From UBA7239 sp964509075 (lineage in GTDB: Bacteria; Pseudomonadota; Gammaproteobacteria; Pseudomonadales; UBA7239), in assembly GCA_964509075.1 (NCBI GenBank), contig CAZDWC010000005.1, forward strand, positions 186,001-250,000: a stretch of 64,000 bases of DNA, given 5' to 3'. Below, in pieces: positions 25,731 to 34,398 of this stretch (the stretch's first letter is position 1; each line of letters starts with the position of its first letter). The notes under the pieces were generated by a model that did no database searches, was not told the DNA's origin, and saw nothing but the letters and a program-made list of their open reading frames with translations. The position numbers and the translations under genes were made by a program.

Positions 25731-27041
25731 TCAGTGTTCGGCAGAATCCAGCCAATCTTGCACGCATGAGATGGCGTTTTTCAGCTGTGTTTTGGGCAGG
25801 AACCAACGCAACACCACACCTTCGGGCGAAGGCATGGCCATCACGAAATGCATCGGTATCACGGTGGCCAGATCAAACCACAGTGGCGTGCTGCCAAAAT
25901 TCATGTCGTACGCCGGAAATTTCGACCAGTTGTTCACCATCACGCCGCGCCCCTGCACGCAGGCTTGGGCAATGCGCGCCGAAAAACCGGTGAGATAACC
26001 CGCGCTGTTGTACTGCCCTTGCTGCAGTTTTTGTTGCATGAAGGCGAGGTGTTCGTGAATGTCTTCCAGGCGCAGTTGTTGCGCATCGCGGCGCAGTTGT
26101 TGTGCCAGTTGCGCCAATGGCGTTTTCAGCAGATGTGCGAGACTGGCGTGAGAAATCACGCTGTAGGCCATGTTGCCGGTGTAATGCGTGAGCTTGAGCT
26201 GCGGCCGGATGTTGATGACATTGGCCAGCGGGAAATCGTCTTCTGCTGCTGCGCCATTGTCGAGTGCAAGATGTGCCAGACACTGCCAGCTCATGGCCAT
26301 CACCACATCCTGCGTGCTCACCCAATCGGGCGCGAGCTCTGCATTGGCGCGGTTTTTCAGGCTTTCGAGTGTTGCTTGCGGCAGCAAACACTGTGCGCTG
26401 TGATAGTGCTGCGCGTTGGCCATCTGTTGTTTGAAGAGTGAAACGGCGGGCACTTGCAAATCTTGCGGGACGCTTGCAGGTGAGATCCCGGCATCATGCA
26501 GGGTTTGCGCGCCATGGCGCATGAAGTCGCCGCCGATTACCGGTAAGGGGTTGTCATGAAAAGCATCCACCCAGCTTTGCATGAATTGCCAGTAGCCACT
26601 GCCATCGCACAGCGCATGCGAGTTGCAGGTGCCCAATGTCCAGTGCGCATTGTTGAAAATGCGAATCCTGATGGTGAAGACGGGGCCGCCGTCACCCGTG
26701 GTCTGGCCGATGGCTTCATCGCAGTACGGGCTGGGTAAACCGAGAGGCTGGTCGATGCCGAAATCCGGAATGTTTTCTGCGCAATGTTCAATGCTGAAAC
26801 GCACGCCGCGATCATTGCGCAGCAGGCACAGTTGATTGTTCTCAATCGCAATCGTGGCGGAAAAGTCCGGCCACTGTGCAAGTGCTTGCGCGAGGCTTGA
26901 TTGCAGTTTTTCGATATCGGGTGTGCCGGCGAAAAAAAATACGCGTCGCACCGGCATGTAACCCGAATTAAGATCCATGCCGGCCAAAGGCGTGGGTGGC
27001 AGTGTGCGGCCACCGTGTATCCACTCGCTGGTGTCAGTCAT
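25731..27041 (-). CDS. BAHD-type acyltransferase (transferase family)
   Basis: 436 residues with the marks of the CoA-dependent BAHD/transferase fold: the catalytic HxxxDG motif (SHALCDGSGYW, about residue 140), STQDVVMAMSWQCL matching the second-domain helix, and NVINIRPQL...YTGNMAYSV matching the substrate-channel strand. AYDMNFGSTPLWFD stands where plant BAHD enzymes have DFGWG. BAHD enzymes acylate alcohols or amines with acyl-CoA in the cytoplasm. The family is best known from plants and fungi. It ends a leftward operon with a P450 (9-base gap), an acyl-CoA ligase and a thiolase-like gene, so it may esterify a hydroxyl introduced by the P450. Confidence 0.78.
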   Translation of the reverse strand: MTDTSEWIHGGRTLPPTPLAGMDLNSGYMPVRRVFFFAGTPDIEKLQSSLAQALAQWPDFSATIAIENNQLCLLRNDRGVRFSIEHCAENIPDFGIDQPLGLPSPYCDEAIGQTTGDGGPVFTIRIRIFNNAHWTLGTCNSHALCDGSGYWQFMQSWVDAFHDNPLPVIGGDFMRHGAQTLHDAGISPASVPQDLQVPAVSLFKQQMANAQHYHSAQCLLPQATLESLKNRANAELAPDWVSTQDVVMAMSWQCLAHLALDNGAAAEDDFPLANVINIRPQLKLTHYTGNMAYSVISHASLAHLLKTPLAQLAQQLRRDAQQLRLEDIHEHLAFMQQKLQQGQYNSAGYLTGFSARIAQACVQGRGVMVNNWSKFPAYDMNFGSTPLWFDLATVIPMHFVMAMPSPEGVVLRWFLPKTQLKNAISCVQDWLDSAEH

Positions 27042-27050
27042 GTGCTTGAT

Positions 27051-28277
27051 TCACGCCTGGTGCCCGGTATTGACGGGCAACGAAGCAATTTCACGGTTCA
27101 GAAAATTGAACAGATTCCATTCCAGACCTTCACTGATCACGGTGGCCTTTGGCGCATAGTCGAGAAAGGCTTTTACCAGAAAACGCACTTCGGTGCGTGC
27201 CACGTGCGCGCCCACGCAGTAGTGCATGCCGTGACCGAAAGACAACGCGTCTTTATTGTTGCGCGAGAATTCGCACTGCTCTGCTTGTGTAAATACGGCT
27301 GGGTCATTGTTCATGCCGGCAAAACTGAGTAAAACAGTTTGACCTTTCTTGATGGTGTGGCCCTGGAATTCGGTATCGCGCAGGCAGAAACGGTAGGCAA
27401 ATTTTGCGCCGTGGGCAAAACGCACCAACTCTTCCACGGCGCTGTCAATCTGCTCGGGATGCGCGCGCAGCCATTCACGTTGTTCGTGCTGCGTGAGCAG
27501 GGCGTGCACAATCAATGTCAGTGTGAATGCGGTGGCGGTGGAGCCGGTAGTGATCAGCGCCATCAGCGTGTACATGATGTCGTAATCGGTGAGGCCGCCG
27601 ATTTCATCGGCTGCCTTGAGAAAATCGCTGATCAGATCTTCGCCCGGATTTTCGCGTGCGCGTTCGACCAGTGCGCGCAATTCCGCCTGCATGAACACAG
27701 CACTCTGTTCCATGATCACGCGCTCTTCCGTGGTCACGGTGGGGTCGATCATGCGCGCGAGAATCTTGGAATGCTTGAGAAAGTCATCCTTGTTAGCCAG
27801 CAGGCGATCGACGCCAAAAATGGCGGAAATGACGGCGTAGGGAATCGGGTCGGCAATGGTTTTGGCGACATCGACCACGCCGGGTTTTGTCAGTTGTGGT
27901 TTGACAATCGCATCAATGGCGCTGTGGATTTGCTGTTCGATGCGGCGCAGCGCCGACGGGCTGAAGGCGCGCACCAGCAGTTTGCGGATGGCCGGGTGGC
28001 GCGTGTCATCGGTGAACGGGTTGTCGTCACGGAATTTCTGGCAGGTGGGATATTTTTCGGCAAATACTTCGGAGGCGTAGTTGCTCGAGAATTTGGGCGA
28101 CATGTGGAAGTTGTCATGCATGAACAGCTGTTTGCACTGTTCATGGCCAGTGGCAATCCACAGCTGCATGCCTTCATCAAAAAACAGCGGCGCGTAATCA
28201 CGCAGCGGCGTGGCAAAGCCGATAGGATTCTTGCAGATGGCTTCGCCGAAGATGTCGAGTGCGGGGGCATTACTCAT
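27051..28277 (-). CDS. Cytochrome P450
   Basis: 408-residue soluble bacterial P450. The heme-ligand block is FGHGMHYCVGAHVAR (near residue 350), the K-helix ExxR lies in EELVRFAHG, and the I-helix oxygen-binding region is LITTGSTATAF, where the acid-alcohol pair is replaced by S-T. Redox partners (ferredoxin and reductase) are not encoded nearby. In an operon with an acyl-CoA ligase and a BAHD acyltransferase; substrate unknown. Confidence 0.94.
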   Translation of the reverse strand: MSNAPALDIFGEAICKNPIGFATPLRDYAPLFFDEGMQLWIATGHEQCKQLFMHDNFHMSPKFSSNYASEVFAEKYPTCQKFRDDNPFTDDTRHPAIRKLLVRAFSPSALRRIEQQIHSAIDAIVKPQLTKPGVVDVAKTIADPIPYAVISAIFGVDRLLANKDDFLKHSKILARMIDPTVTTEERVIMEQSAVFMQAELRALVERARENPGEDLISDFLKAADEIGGLTDYDIMYTLMALITTGSTATAFTLTLIVHALLTQHEQREWLRAHPEQIDSAVEELVRFAHGAKFAYRFCLRDTEFQGHTIKKGQTVLLSFAGMNNDPAVFTQAEQCEFSRNNKDALSFGHGMHYCVGAHVARTEVRFLVKAFLDYAPKATVISEGLEWNLFNFLNREIASLPVNTGHQA

Positions 28278-28323
28278 AACGCATACTCCTGAGTGACAGT
28301 GAACCCCCGCGGTTAGCGGCGGT

Positions 28324-29937
28324 TTATTTTTTCAATTTGAAACCGGATTTGGTCCTGTCCCACACATTGCCCGTCAAACCTTTCTCGCGCAGTTTGTATT
28401 TCTGCACCTTGTTGGTGGGTGTGTAGGGAAGTTCGTTGACGAATTCAATGTAGCGCGGCACAAAGAAGTAGGGCGCATTGTTGTTGATGAAAGTGGCAAG
28501 CTCTTCGGCACTGACCTGCTGGCCCGGTTTCAGTACCACGTCGATCTTGAGTTCTGCTTCGCTCTGGATATGCTCGGAGGGAATGCCGAAACAGGCCACG
28601 GCGGCCACCGCCGGGTGCTGCATGACTGCGTGCTCGACTTGCAGTGAGGAAATGTTGCGGCCCTTGTCGCGGATGTAATCGCTTTTGCGATCGACAAAAA
28701 AGTAATCGTTGTCGGCATCGCGCACGCCGAGATCGCCGGTGCGGTACCACTCGCCGAAGTAAGCCTGGCTTGTCGCTTCCGGATTCTCAAAATAGCCGTT
28801 GAAAATCGCATAGGGACGCAACGGTTTCAGGCAGAATTCGCCCGGTGTGCCCGGAGGACATTCGTTGCCTTCGTCATCGCGGATACTGACTTCCACACCC
28901 GGCGCGAACGTGCCGAGACAATTCGGTTTCCATTCCTTGATGCCGTCTTCCAGGCAGCGCAGGATCAACGCGGCTTCGCTCTGGCCAAAGCCTTTCTGGA
29001 TTTTCTGGATGCCGAAACGCTGCATGAAGGGTTTCACCAGATGCGGTGGCAGTGGAATCACGTTGGCATGGCGCAACGTGTTGTTGGCGTCATCCGCTGT
29101 TTCCGGTGCATTCCACAGGAACATGTGCATGGCGCCGAGTGTGGTGGTTTCGGTCGCGCCGTAATGCTTGATGCGATCCCAGAATTGCGATGCCGAGAAA
29201 TGTTCATCCAGCGCCACCGGAATGCCGACAATCAGGGCGCGAAACACGCTGGTGATCCACGCGCCGGTGTTGTAGAGCGGCATGCAGTTGTAAACCACAT
29301 CGCCCGGCTGCACGCCGAAATATTCCTTGGCACTTTCCGCCGCGTTGACCCACACGTTGTGCGGTTGCAACACGCCTTTTGATTTGCCGGTGGTGCCGGA
29401 TGTCCACAAAATGGCGCTGGTGTCGCCGTAGTGAATGCCGGGGTCTGCCGGTTCGGCATCGGGCAATGCATCAAAGCTCGAGAGCGCAATGCTGTTGGCC
29501 GGCAGTGCAGCGTTGTCGATCGCTTTCACTACCAACGTGCCGTAATCGGCAGCTTGCAGTACTTCGGCGATGCGTGGAAATTTGTCGGTATCGGTAATCA
29601 GTATTTTGCTTTTGCTGTCGCGCACGGCTTCGGCCAGCCATTCGCCTTTGTAGTCGCCGTTGATGGGCACCCAGATCGCGCCCAGTTTGTTGACGGCGAA
29701 CGCAGCAAAAATAAATTCCACACAACTGCGCATGAAAATGACAACGCGATCGCCTTTCTGCACGCCGAGATTTTTCAAGCCTGCTGCGTAGCGATTGACC
29801 GTGCTGTTCACTTCCTTGAACGAGTAGCTGCGATCATCGACGAGATAGCAGGGTGCATCCGGAATTGCTTGCGCCTGCAGCGTCAGGATGCGGCCAAGGG
29901 TGCGGTCTGCTGTGTTATCGAGTGGCAGGATGTTCAT
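28324..29937 (-). CDS. AMP-forming acyl-CoA synthetase / ligase
   Basis: 537 residues of the adenylate-forming superfamily. The P-loop-like motif is WTSGTTGKSKGV near residue 180, GFGQSEAAL is the A4/A5 region, YRTGDLGVRDADNDYFFVDRKSD the A7/A8 hinge, and PYTPTNKVQKYKLRE holds the A10 lysine. Activates a carboxylic acid to its acyl-CoA via an acyl-adenylate. The N-terminal half (NRYAAGLKNLGVQKGDRV) resembles crotonobetaine/long-chain-type ligases, but the substrate cannot be read from the sequence. Second gene of the leftward operon starting with the thiolase-like gene. Confidence 0.93.
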   Translation of the reverse strand: MNILPLDNTADRTLGRILTLQAQAIPDAPCYLVDDRSYSFKEVNSTVNRYAAGLKNLGVQKGDRVVIFMRSCVEFIFAAFAVNKLGAIWVPINGDYKGEWLAEAVRDSKSKILITDTDKFPRIAEVLQAADYGTLVVKAIDNAALPANSIALSSFDALPDAEPADPGIHYGDTSAILWTSGTTGKSKGVLQPHNVWVNAAESAKEYFGVQPGDVVYNCMPLYNTGAWITSVFRALIVGIPVALDEHFSASQFWDRIKHYGATETTTLGAMHMFLWNAPETADDANNTLRHANVIPLPPHLVKPFMQRFGIQKIQKGFGQSEAALILRCLEDGIKEWKPNCLGTFAPGVEVSIRDDEGNECPPGTPGEFCLKPLRPYAIFNGYFENPEATSQAYFGEWYRTGDLGVRDADNDYFFVDRKSDYIRDKGRNISSLQVEHAVMQHPAVAAVACFGIPSEHIQSEAELKIDVVLKPGQQVSAEELATFINNNAPYFFVPRYIEFVNELPYTPTNKVQKYKLREKGLTGNVWDRTKSGFKLKK

Positions 29938-29973
29938 GCGCTGTCCTTCTGTGAGCGGTCTGCTTGCGCCGAC

Positions 29974-31458
29974 TCACTCACTGAAGCTGCGGTCGGCATG
30001 GATGCTGATGGTACGGCCGACAAATTCCTCTTGCGTCATCTTTTGCAGAAGGGTCTTGTCGATACTGCGCGCTACAGTACGTGCTCCTTCAGGGGTGTCG
30101 CAATACGCAAAAGCGTGGGAGGGTTCCTCCTTATTGAAAACCACCGTATAACCTGCGATTCGGGCCGGGCCGGTGTACGTGCCTGTCACCGGCAGCGGGC
30201 GATCCGCCGCGGCGACCTGCGCGGTGATGTCATCAAAGCAATAGCCGTTCGGGTTGGGTTGGTTGGCAAAAATCGCCACCGCCTGTTTGCCGAAAATACC
30301 GCTGAGGTTGGAGGTCAGACCGTGGCGGGTGCCTTCACCAATGCGCAACACTTCCACCATACGCGCCACGCCGTCCAGAGCGCCGTGATTGTACGGACCA
30401 CCGGCGAAAGCCATGGAGCCGGTGACGGACCACGGGCACACGCCGTCCAGCTGCAGGTCATAGGCAAACGATTGCACCGAAGACGGGAAGCAACTGTAGA
30501 GATCGGCGGCTTTGATGTCCCTGGCCGTAATGCCGGCCAGTTCGTAGGCGCGCCGGCCGCCCATTACGGTGCCGGGGTGGCTGTGCAGTTGTTTCTGCTC
30601 GGCCAGGCACACCACGTGGCGCGATTGCACGGCAGATACCGGGTAAATGAAGCGCGATTCGTCCAAGCCCAGCGCTTTCGCCTTTGCGTAGGAACACACC
30701 AGAATCGCCACCGCTTGGTTCACATTCCACTGGCTGTTGTGTTTCTTGGTGTAAGGAAAGGCGAGCATGGCGTTCTTGCCGCCTGCATTGCGAATCTCGT
30801 CTGCCGGCACCACATCCTGGTTCCAGGCGTGCGGGTTTCTTGCGGCAATGACGCTGAATTTGCTGTACAGCTCGGCAATCTCGTCGCGGTGGGCATCGAC
30901 CGTGAGGCCTCGGCTGTGGCGAATGGCGGATTCGATCACCGCGAACAATTCCACCGGCATCATGATGCCGGCCTGTGATTCCACCTCGGTGGCGAACGGG
31001 TCTGGCGTGGGGTGATAGACATCCGGTGCCGGCGTGTCTTCGCCCTGTTCGGTATTGCTGACGGCGACGCCGGCAATCTTCGCCCGCAGTTCGCGGTACT
31101 TGGCTTCGCCGCCGGTGACGATGCCCATCTGCTGCTCGCCGGCGACAATGGCATCGAACAGGTTGAACAGCGGCGTGAGCTGCAGCACACCCAGATCGGC
31201 CAATACACTTTTTGCCTGCGGGCAGCCGACGGCATCGGCAATCAGCTTACCCGGGTTGCGGTACTGCCACATGCCCTGTTCGACGGAGATGGAATCCAGC
31301 TGGGCGAGCAGGGCCTCGTTGCCGGCATCGCGCGCCGCGTCGCGCACGGCGTTGATCATCAGGTGTACCGGTTCGCTTGAGCTCAGCGCATCGTCGTACT
31401 TTTCCTGGCAGAAGCCGACGCCGATGATGACGGGGGTATTGGGGGCTGGCTTTGACAT
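29974..31458 (-). CDS. Thiolase-superfamily protein lacking the usual nucleophile cysteine
   Basis: 494 residues beginning MSKPAPNTPVIIGVGF. The start at 31458 is fixed by GAGGAG seven bases upstream; open frame further upstream lacks support. The fold is indicated by an N-terminal thiolase strand pattern, LFDAIVAGEQQMGIVTGGEA and the conserved DLYSCFPSSVQ and GGPYNHGALDG blocks. The position where thiolases carry the acyl-accepting Cys (NxxCxSG) reads LTPLFNLFDAI, with no cysteine. It may therefore be a lyase/aldolase-like or SCP-x/Ltp2-type member rather than a standard acetyl-CoA acetyltransferase. First gene of the operon with acyl-CoA ligase, P450 and BAHD transferase. Confidence 0.82.
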   Translation of the reverse strand: MSKPAPNTPVIIGVGFCQEKYDDALSSSEPVHLMINAVRDAARDAGNEALLAQLDSISVEQGMWQYRNPGKLIADAVGCPQAKSVLADLGVLQLTPLFNLFDAIVAGEQQMGIVTGGEAKYRELRAKIAGVAVSNTEQGEDTPAPDVYHPTPDPFATEVESQAGIMMPVELFAVIESAIRHSRGLTVDAHRDEIAELYSKFSVIAARNPHAWNQDVVPADEIRNAGGKNAMLAFPYTKKHNSQWNVNQAVAILVCSYAKAKALGLDESRFIYPVSAVQSRHVVCLAEQKQLHSHPGTVMGGRRAYELAGITARDIKAADLYSCFPSSVQSFAYDLQLDGVCPWSVTGSMAFAGGPYNHGALDGVARMVEVLRIGEGTRHGLTSNLSGIFGKQAVAIFANQPNPNGYCFDDITAQVAAADRPLPVTGTYTGPARIAGYTVVFNKEEPSHAFAYCDTPEGARTVARSIDKTLLQKMTQEEFVGRTISIHADRSFSE

Positions 31459-31497
31459 GATCGGCTCCTCGCAAACAGGTATATCAATGTGCCTGTG

Positions 31498-31511
31498 TAT
31501 ACTGCAGTATA
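31498..31511. promoter_or_regulatory. Candidate operator palindrome between divergent genes
   Basis: A perfect 14-base palindrome (TATACTGCAGTATA) lies in the 121-base gap between the thiolase-like gene and the aldehyde dehydrogenase gene. A looser inverted repeat, ACAGG...CCTGT, lies just to its left. The position between two divergent catabolic-type transcription units is typical of a repressor site. No regulator gene is adjacent. Confidence 0.45.
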
Positions 31512-31579
31512 TTTGAAGGGCTTGCAGCAGCTGACTGCTGCATTTAGGTAAAACTCGCAAAACGCCACGGGAGTAATGC

Positions 31580-33019
31580 ATGAACGACCACGCACTGGCC
31601 AATCTGCTGCAACAACAACGTAAAGCCTTTATGGCAGATGGTGCCGTGAGCCTGGAGATGCGCAAGGACCGCTTGCGCCGCCTGTACCGGCTGGTGGGCG
31701 AGAACCAGCGTGCGATTGTGCAGGCCTGCTCTGAAGATTTCGGCAACCGTTCACTGCCGCAGAGCCAGATGGGTGAGATACTCGCGGTGATGCAGAACTG
31801 CGAGCACGCAATTAAAAATCTCAAGCGCTGGATGAAGCCGGAAAAACGCCCGGTGATGTTTCCACTGAATCTGATGGGAGCCAAGGCGCGTGTGGAATAT
31901 GTGCCGAAGGGTGTGATAGGCGTGCTCGGCACCTGGAATTTTCCTGTCTATACCGCACTGTCGCCGGCTGCGGGCATACTCGCCGCCGGCAACCGCTGCA
32001 TGCTGAAACTGTCTGAACTCAATCCGGCAACGTCTGCGTTGTTGCAAAAACTGCTGAACGATTATTTTGATCCCACGGAATTAACCGCCGTTACCGGTGG
32101 CCCGGAGGTGGGCGCAGCCTTTGCTGCCTTGCCGCTAGATCACATCATCTTCACCGGCGGCACTGGCATCGGCCGCCACATCCTGCAGGCGGCAGTGCAG
32201 AATCTCACGCCGTGCACGCTGGAACTCGGCGGCAAATCGCCAGTGATTGTCGGCCGCAGTTATGACACGGTGAAAGCTGCCGAACGCATCATGAGTGGCA
32301 AGCAATTGAACCAGGGGCAGGCCTGTCTGGCACCGGATTATGTATTCGTTGCACAGGAACAGCGGGAAACCTTCATCAACACCTGCGTCAGTTTCTACAG
32401 CCAGTTGTTCCCGACCATCAAGGACAACCCGGATTACAGTTCAGTGGTGAATGTACGCCATCAACAACGCCTGTTGAACTACATACGCGATGCGCGCGAG
32501 AAGGGCGCTCGCGTGGTGGAGATCAATCCTGCGAATGAAGATTTTTCACAACAGAAACCGGGTTTGCACAAGATTCCGATGACACTGATTGTTGACCCCA
32601 CCGACGACATGTTGTGCATGCAAGAAGAATTGTTCGGCCCGCTGTTGTGCATCAAGAGCTACAGCGATGTGGAGGATTGCATCCACTATATCAACCATCG
32701 TCCGCGCCCGCTCGGGCTGTACTATTTTGGTGAAGACGCACACGAAGAACGCCGCGTGCTGGATAACACCATCAGCGGCGGCGTGACACTGAACGATGTG
32801 ATGTTGCACACCAGTTGTGAGGATTTGCCTTTCGGCGGCATCGGCCATTCCGGTATGGGCGCCTATCACGGCCTCGACGGTTTCCGCACCTTCAGCCACG
32901 CGCGCGCGGTGTACAAGCAGACGAAACTGGACATCATGAAACTCTCCGGTATGTTGCCGCCGTATGGCGAAAAATGTCAGAAGCAATTGGACAAGTTGAC
33001 GCAGGTAAAAAATATTTAA
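31580..33019 (+). CDS. calB: Coniferyl-aldehyde-dehydrogenase-like NAD(P)+ aldehyde dehydrogenase
   Basis: 479 residues of the ALDH superfamily. The NAD-binding strand is VIGVLGTWNFP, the catalytic Glu region LELGGKSPV, the catalytic Cys lies in NQGQACLAPDYV, and the C-terminal block is EDLPFGGIGHSGMGAYHG. The overall pattern (LNDVMLHTSCEDLPFGG, absence of an N-terminal extension) matches the coniferyl aldehyde dehydrogenase group. The actual substrate may be another aromatic or fatty aldehyde. Divergent from the P450/ligase operon and probably controlled from the same intergenic region. Ribosome site GGGAG upstream. Confidence 0.85.
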   Translation: MNDHALANLLQQQRKAFMADGAVSLEMRKDRLRRLYRLVGENQRAIVQACSEDFGNRSLPQSQMGEILAVMQNCEHAIKNLKRWMKPEKRPVMFPLNLMGAKARVEYVPKGVIGVLGTWNFPVYTALSPAAGILAAGNRCMLKLSELNPATSALLQKLLNDYFDPTELTAVTGGPEVGAAFAALPLDHIIFTGGTGIGRHILQAAVQNLTPCTLELGGKSPVIVGRSYDTVKAAERIMSGKQLNQGQACLAPDYVFVAQEQRETFINTCVSFYSQLFPTIKDNPDYSSVVNVRHQQRLLNYIRDAREKGARVVEINPANEDFSQQKPGLHKIPMTLIVDPTDDMLCMQEELFGPLLCIKSYSDVEDCIHYINHRPRPLGLYYFGEDAHEERRVLDNTISGGVTLNDVMLHTSCEDLPFGGIGHSGMGAYHGLDGFRTFSHARAVYKQTKLDIMKLSGMLPPYGEKCQKQLDKLTQVKNI

Positions 33020-33396
33020 TTGCAGGCCATGCGGCGCAGCCATTGCGCCAGCTCCTGTTCATCGAGCTTGCTCTGCGCGGCCTGGATAATCTTGTCCGCT
33101 GCTTCGATCACATCGTAAGTGGGTTCGATGCCATTCTGCACGAGGCAGATATCCATCACGGTAAACGCAGTACGTTTGTTGCCGTCATTGAAAACATGGC
33201 CCACTGCCAGCACCACGGCGTAGGTGGCAGCGAGATCGAACACGTCGCCGATCAAACCGTATTGCAGGCGGTTTTCCACACGTGCGAGCACCGAGTCCAG
33301 CGATTTGTTGCCGGCGAGCCCGGCGATTTCATTCGGGTTCAGTACAGCATCGTGCAAGGCCAGCACGGCATCCCGGCCGATCAACAGCAGTTCCAT
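33016..33396 (-). CDS. doc: Death-on-curing (Doc) family toxin, Fic fold
   Basis: 126 residues with the Fic/Doc catalytic motif HVFNDGNKRTAF at residues 67-78. Doc proteins phosphorylate elongation factor Tu and stop translation until neutralised by Phd. The His, Asp, Asn, Lys and Arg of the motif are intact, so the toxin looks functional. It lies 7 bases downstream of the antitoxin gene, and its 3' end overlaps the end of the aldehyde dehydrogenase gene by 4 bases in the opposite direction. Confidence 0.9.
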   Translation of the reverse strand: MELLLIGRDAVLALHDAVLNPNEIAGLAGNKSLDSVLARVENRLQYGLIGDVFDLAATYAVVLAVGHVFNDGNKRTAFTVMDICLVQNGIEPTYDVIEAADKIIQAAQSKLDEQELAQWLRRMACN

Positions 33397-33403
33397 GGTG
33401 GCC

Positions 33404-33652
33404 TCACTTGTCCTTCAGGTAATCCAGAGCGGGTGCCAGGCGTTGTTTCTGTGCGGCAAAATGTTTCAGCGTGTCGTCGGCAGAGGCTTCGCGAACTTGC
33501 AAATCCTCCACCGCTCCCGCCGGCACAAAATACCCCACCACCTTGTTGCGGTTGAGCACGGCCACCGGCGTGTTGCCGGCCTTTTCCAGCACCTTGGCCG
33601 GGTCGCGCAGCTCGGTTAAGGAGACGGTCTTGTGGGTGAGCAGGTGTTCCAT
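33404..33652 (-). CDS. phd: Phd/YefM-type antitoxin
   Basis: 82 residues when started at 33652, where ATG is preceded by GAGG; the frame is open further upstream without a ribosome site. The N-terminal half is the Phd fold (VSLTELRDPAKVLEKAGNTPVAVLNRNKVVGYFVPA) that binds operator DNA. The C-terminal half is charged and probably disordered until it binds Doc. Antitoxin-first order with a short gap is classic for an autoregulated module. Confidence 0.88.
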   Translation of the reverse strand: MEHLLTHKTVSLTELRDPAKVLEKAGNTPVAVLNRNKVVGYFVPAGAVEDLQVREASADDTLKHFAAQKQRLAPALDYLKDK

Positions 33653-33682
33653 GGCGTGCCTCGCTACATATATACGGTTAAG

Positions 33683-33695
33683 TGTACATTTAAAT
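33683..33695 (-). promoter_or_regulatory. AT-rich palindromic patch, candidate phd-doc promoter/operator
   Basis: TGTACA and ATTTAAAT overlap in this short stretch upstream of phd, in the gap to the divergent phhB gene. Phd antitoxins bind such palindromes to repress their own operon. The assignment rests on position and symmetry only. Confidence 0.3.
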
Positions 33696-33754
33696 GCCAT
33701 TCTGGCAAGCTGCCTTGCGCCTGCCACACAAGGCCATCACGGCTGGAGGAAACC

Positions 33755-34093
33755 ATGACACTGCACGAACAAACCTGCGAAGCCTGCCGCGCCGACGCCC
33801 CGCGCGTGAACGAGGAGGAGATGGCCGCACTGCTGCGCGAGATTCCCGCCTGGGCCGGGGTGGTGCATCACGGCGTGCTGCAAGTGGAGCGCGTGTTCAC
33901 GTTTCGCAATTTTGCCGAGGCACTCGCGTTCACGAATCGCGTGGGAGAGATTGCCGAAGCCGCCGGCCACCACCCGGCCATGCTCACCGAGTGGGGCAGG
34001 GTGACGGTGCGCTGGTGGACGCACAAAATCCGTGGCCTGCACCGCAATGATTTTATTCTGGCGGCGAGGACAGATCACCTTTACGGCAATTGA
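33755..34093 (+). CDS. phhB: 4a-hydroxytetrahydrobiopterin dehydratase (pterin carbinolamine dehydratase)
   Basis: Recycles the pterin cofactor of aromatic amino acid hydroxylases. 112 residues from ATG at 33755, which has an excellent ribosome site (GGAGGAAA). Family features: FxFRNFAEALAFTNRVGEIAEAAGHHPAML and VRWWTHKIRGLHRNDFILAARTD. No phenylalanine hydroxylase gene is in the window. The gene sits between the toxin-antitoxin pair and the restriction-enzyme remnant, so the island may have inserted beside it. Confidence 0.92.
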   Translation: MTLHEQTCEACRADAPRVNEEEMAALLREIPAWAGVVHHGVLQVERVFTFRNFAEALAFTNRVGEIAEAAGHHPAMLTEWGRVTVRWWTHKIRGLHRNDFILAARTDHLYGN

Positions 34094-34193
34094 TGGTATT
34101 TCACTGAAACCACCTGATTTTGATTGGTTTCGATAGATTGCATCTGGCACACTCGCACGCTTGAACGCAGGATACTGCAGGGAGTTGCCGGCC

Positions 34194-34367
34194 GTGACGC
34201 CACCGCCCACAGACAAACTTGAAATCCAGACGCGCGCCGAGATTGATGCCAAACTCGCGGCTGCTGGTTGGGTGATTCAGGACAAGAAAGTCATCAATCT
34301 GCACGCAGGCCTTGGTGTAGCCGTCCGCGAGATGGATGCCGACACCGGCCCCGTTGAATTGGATTGA
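34194..34367 (+). pseudogene. N-terminal remnant of a type I restriction enzyme R subunit (HsdR)
   Basis: A short frame, best started at GTG 34194, encodes about 57 residues containing TRAEIDAKLAAAGWVIQDK followed by NLHAGLGVAVREMDADTG. This resembles the first 50 residues of HsdR/type III-like R subunits, just before the PD-(D/E)xK nuclease. It ends abruptly at a TGA, after which the sequence becomes very AT-rich. No hsdM or hsdS is present. I read it as a scar left where the TIR-NTPase gene replaced a restriction locus. Confidence 0.65.
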
Positions 34368-34398
34368 TAATTTTTTTAAAAAATTGAGGAGGTTTTTC

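Noticed and set aside
29431..30978. Long open frame antisense to the acyl-CoA ligase and thiolase-like genes
   Set aside because: Spans two clearly recognised genes on the other strand and their gap; composition typical of shadow frames.
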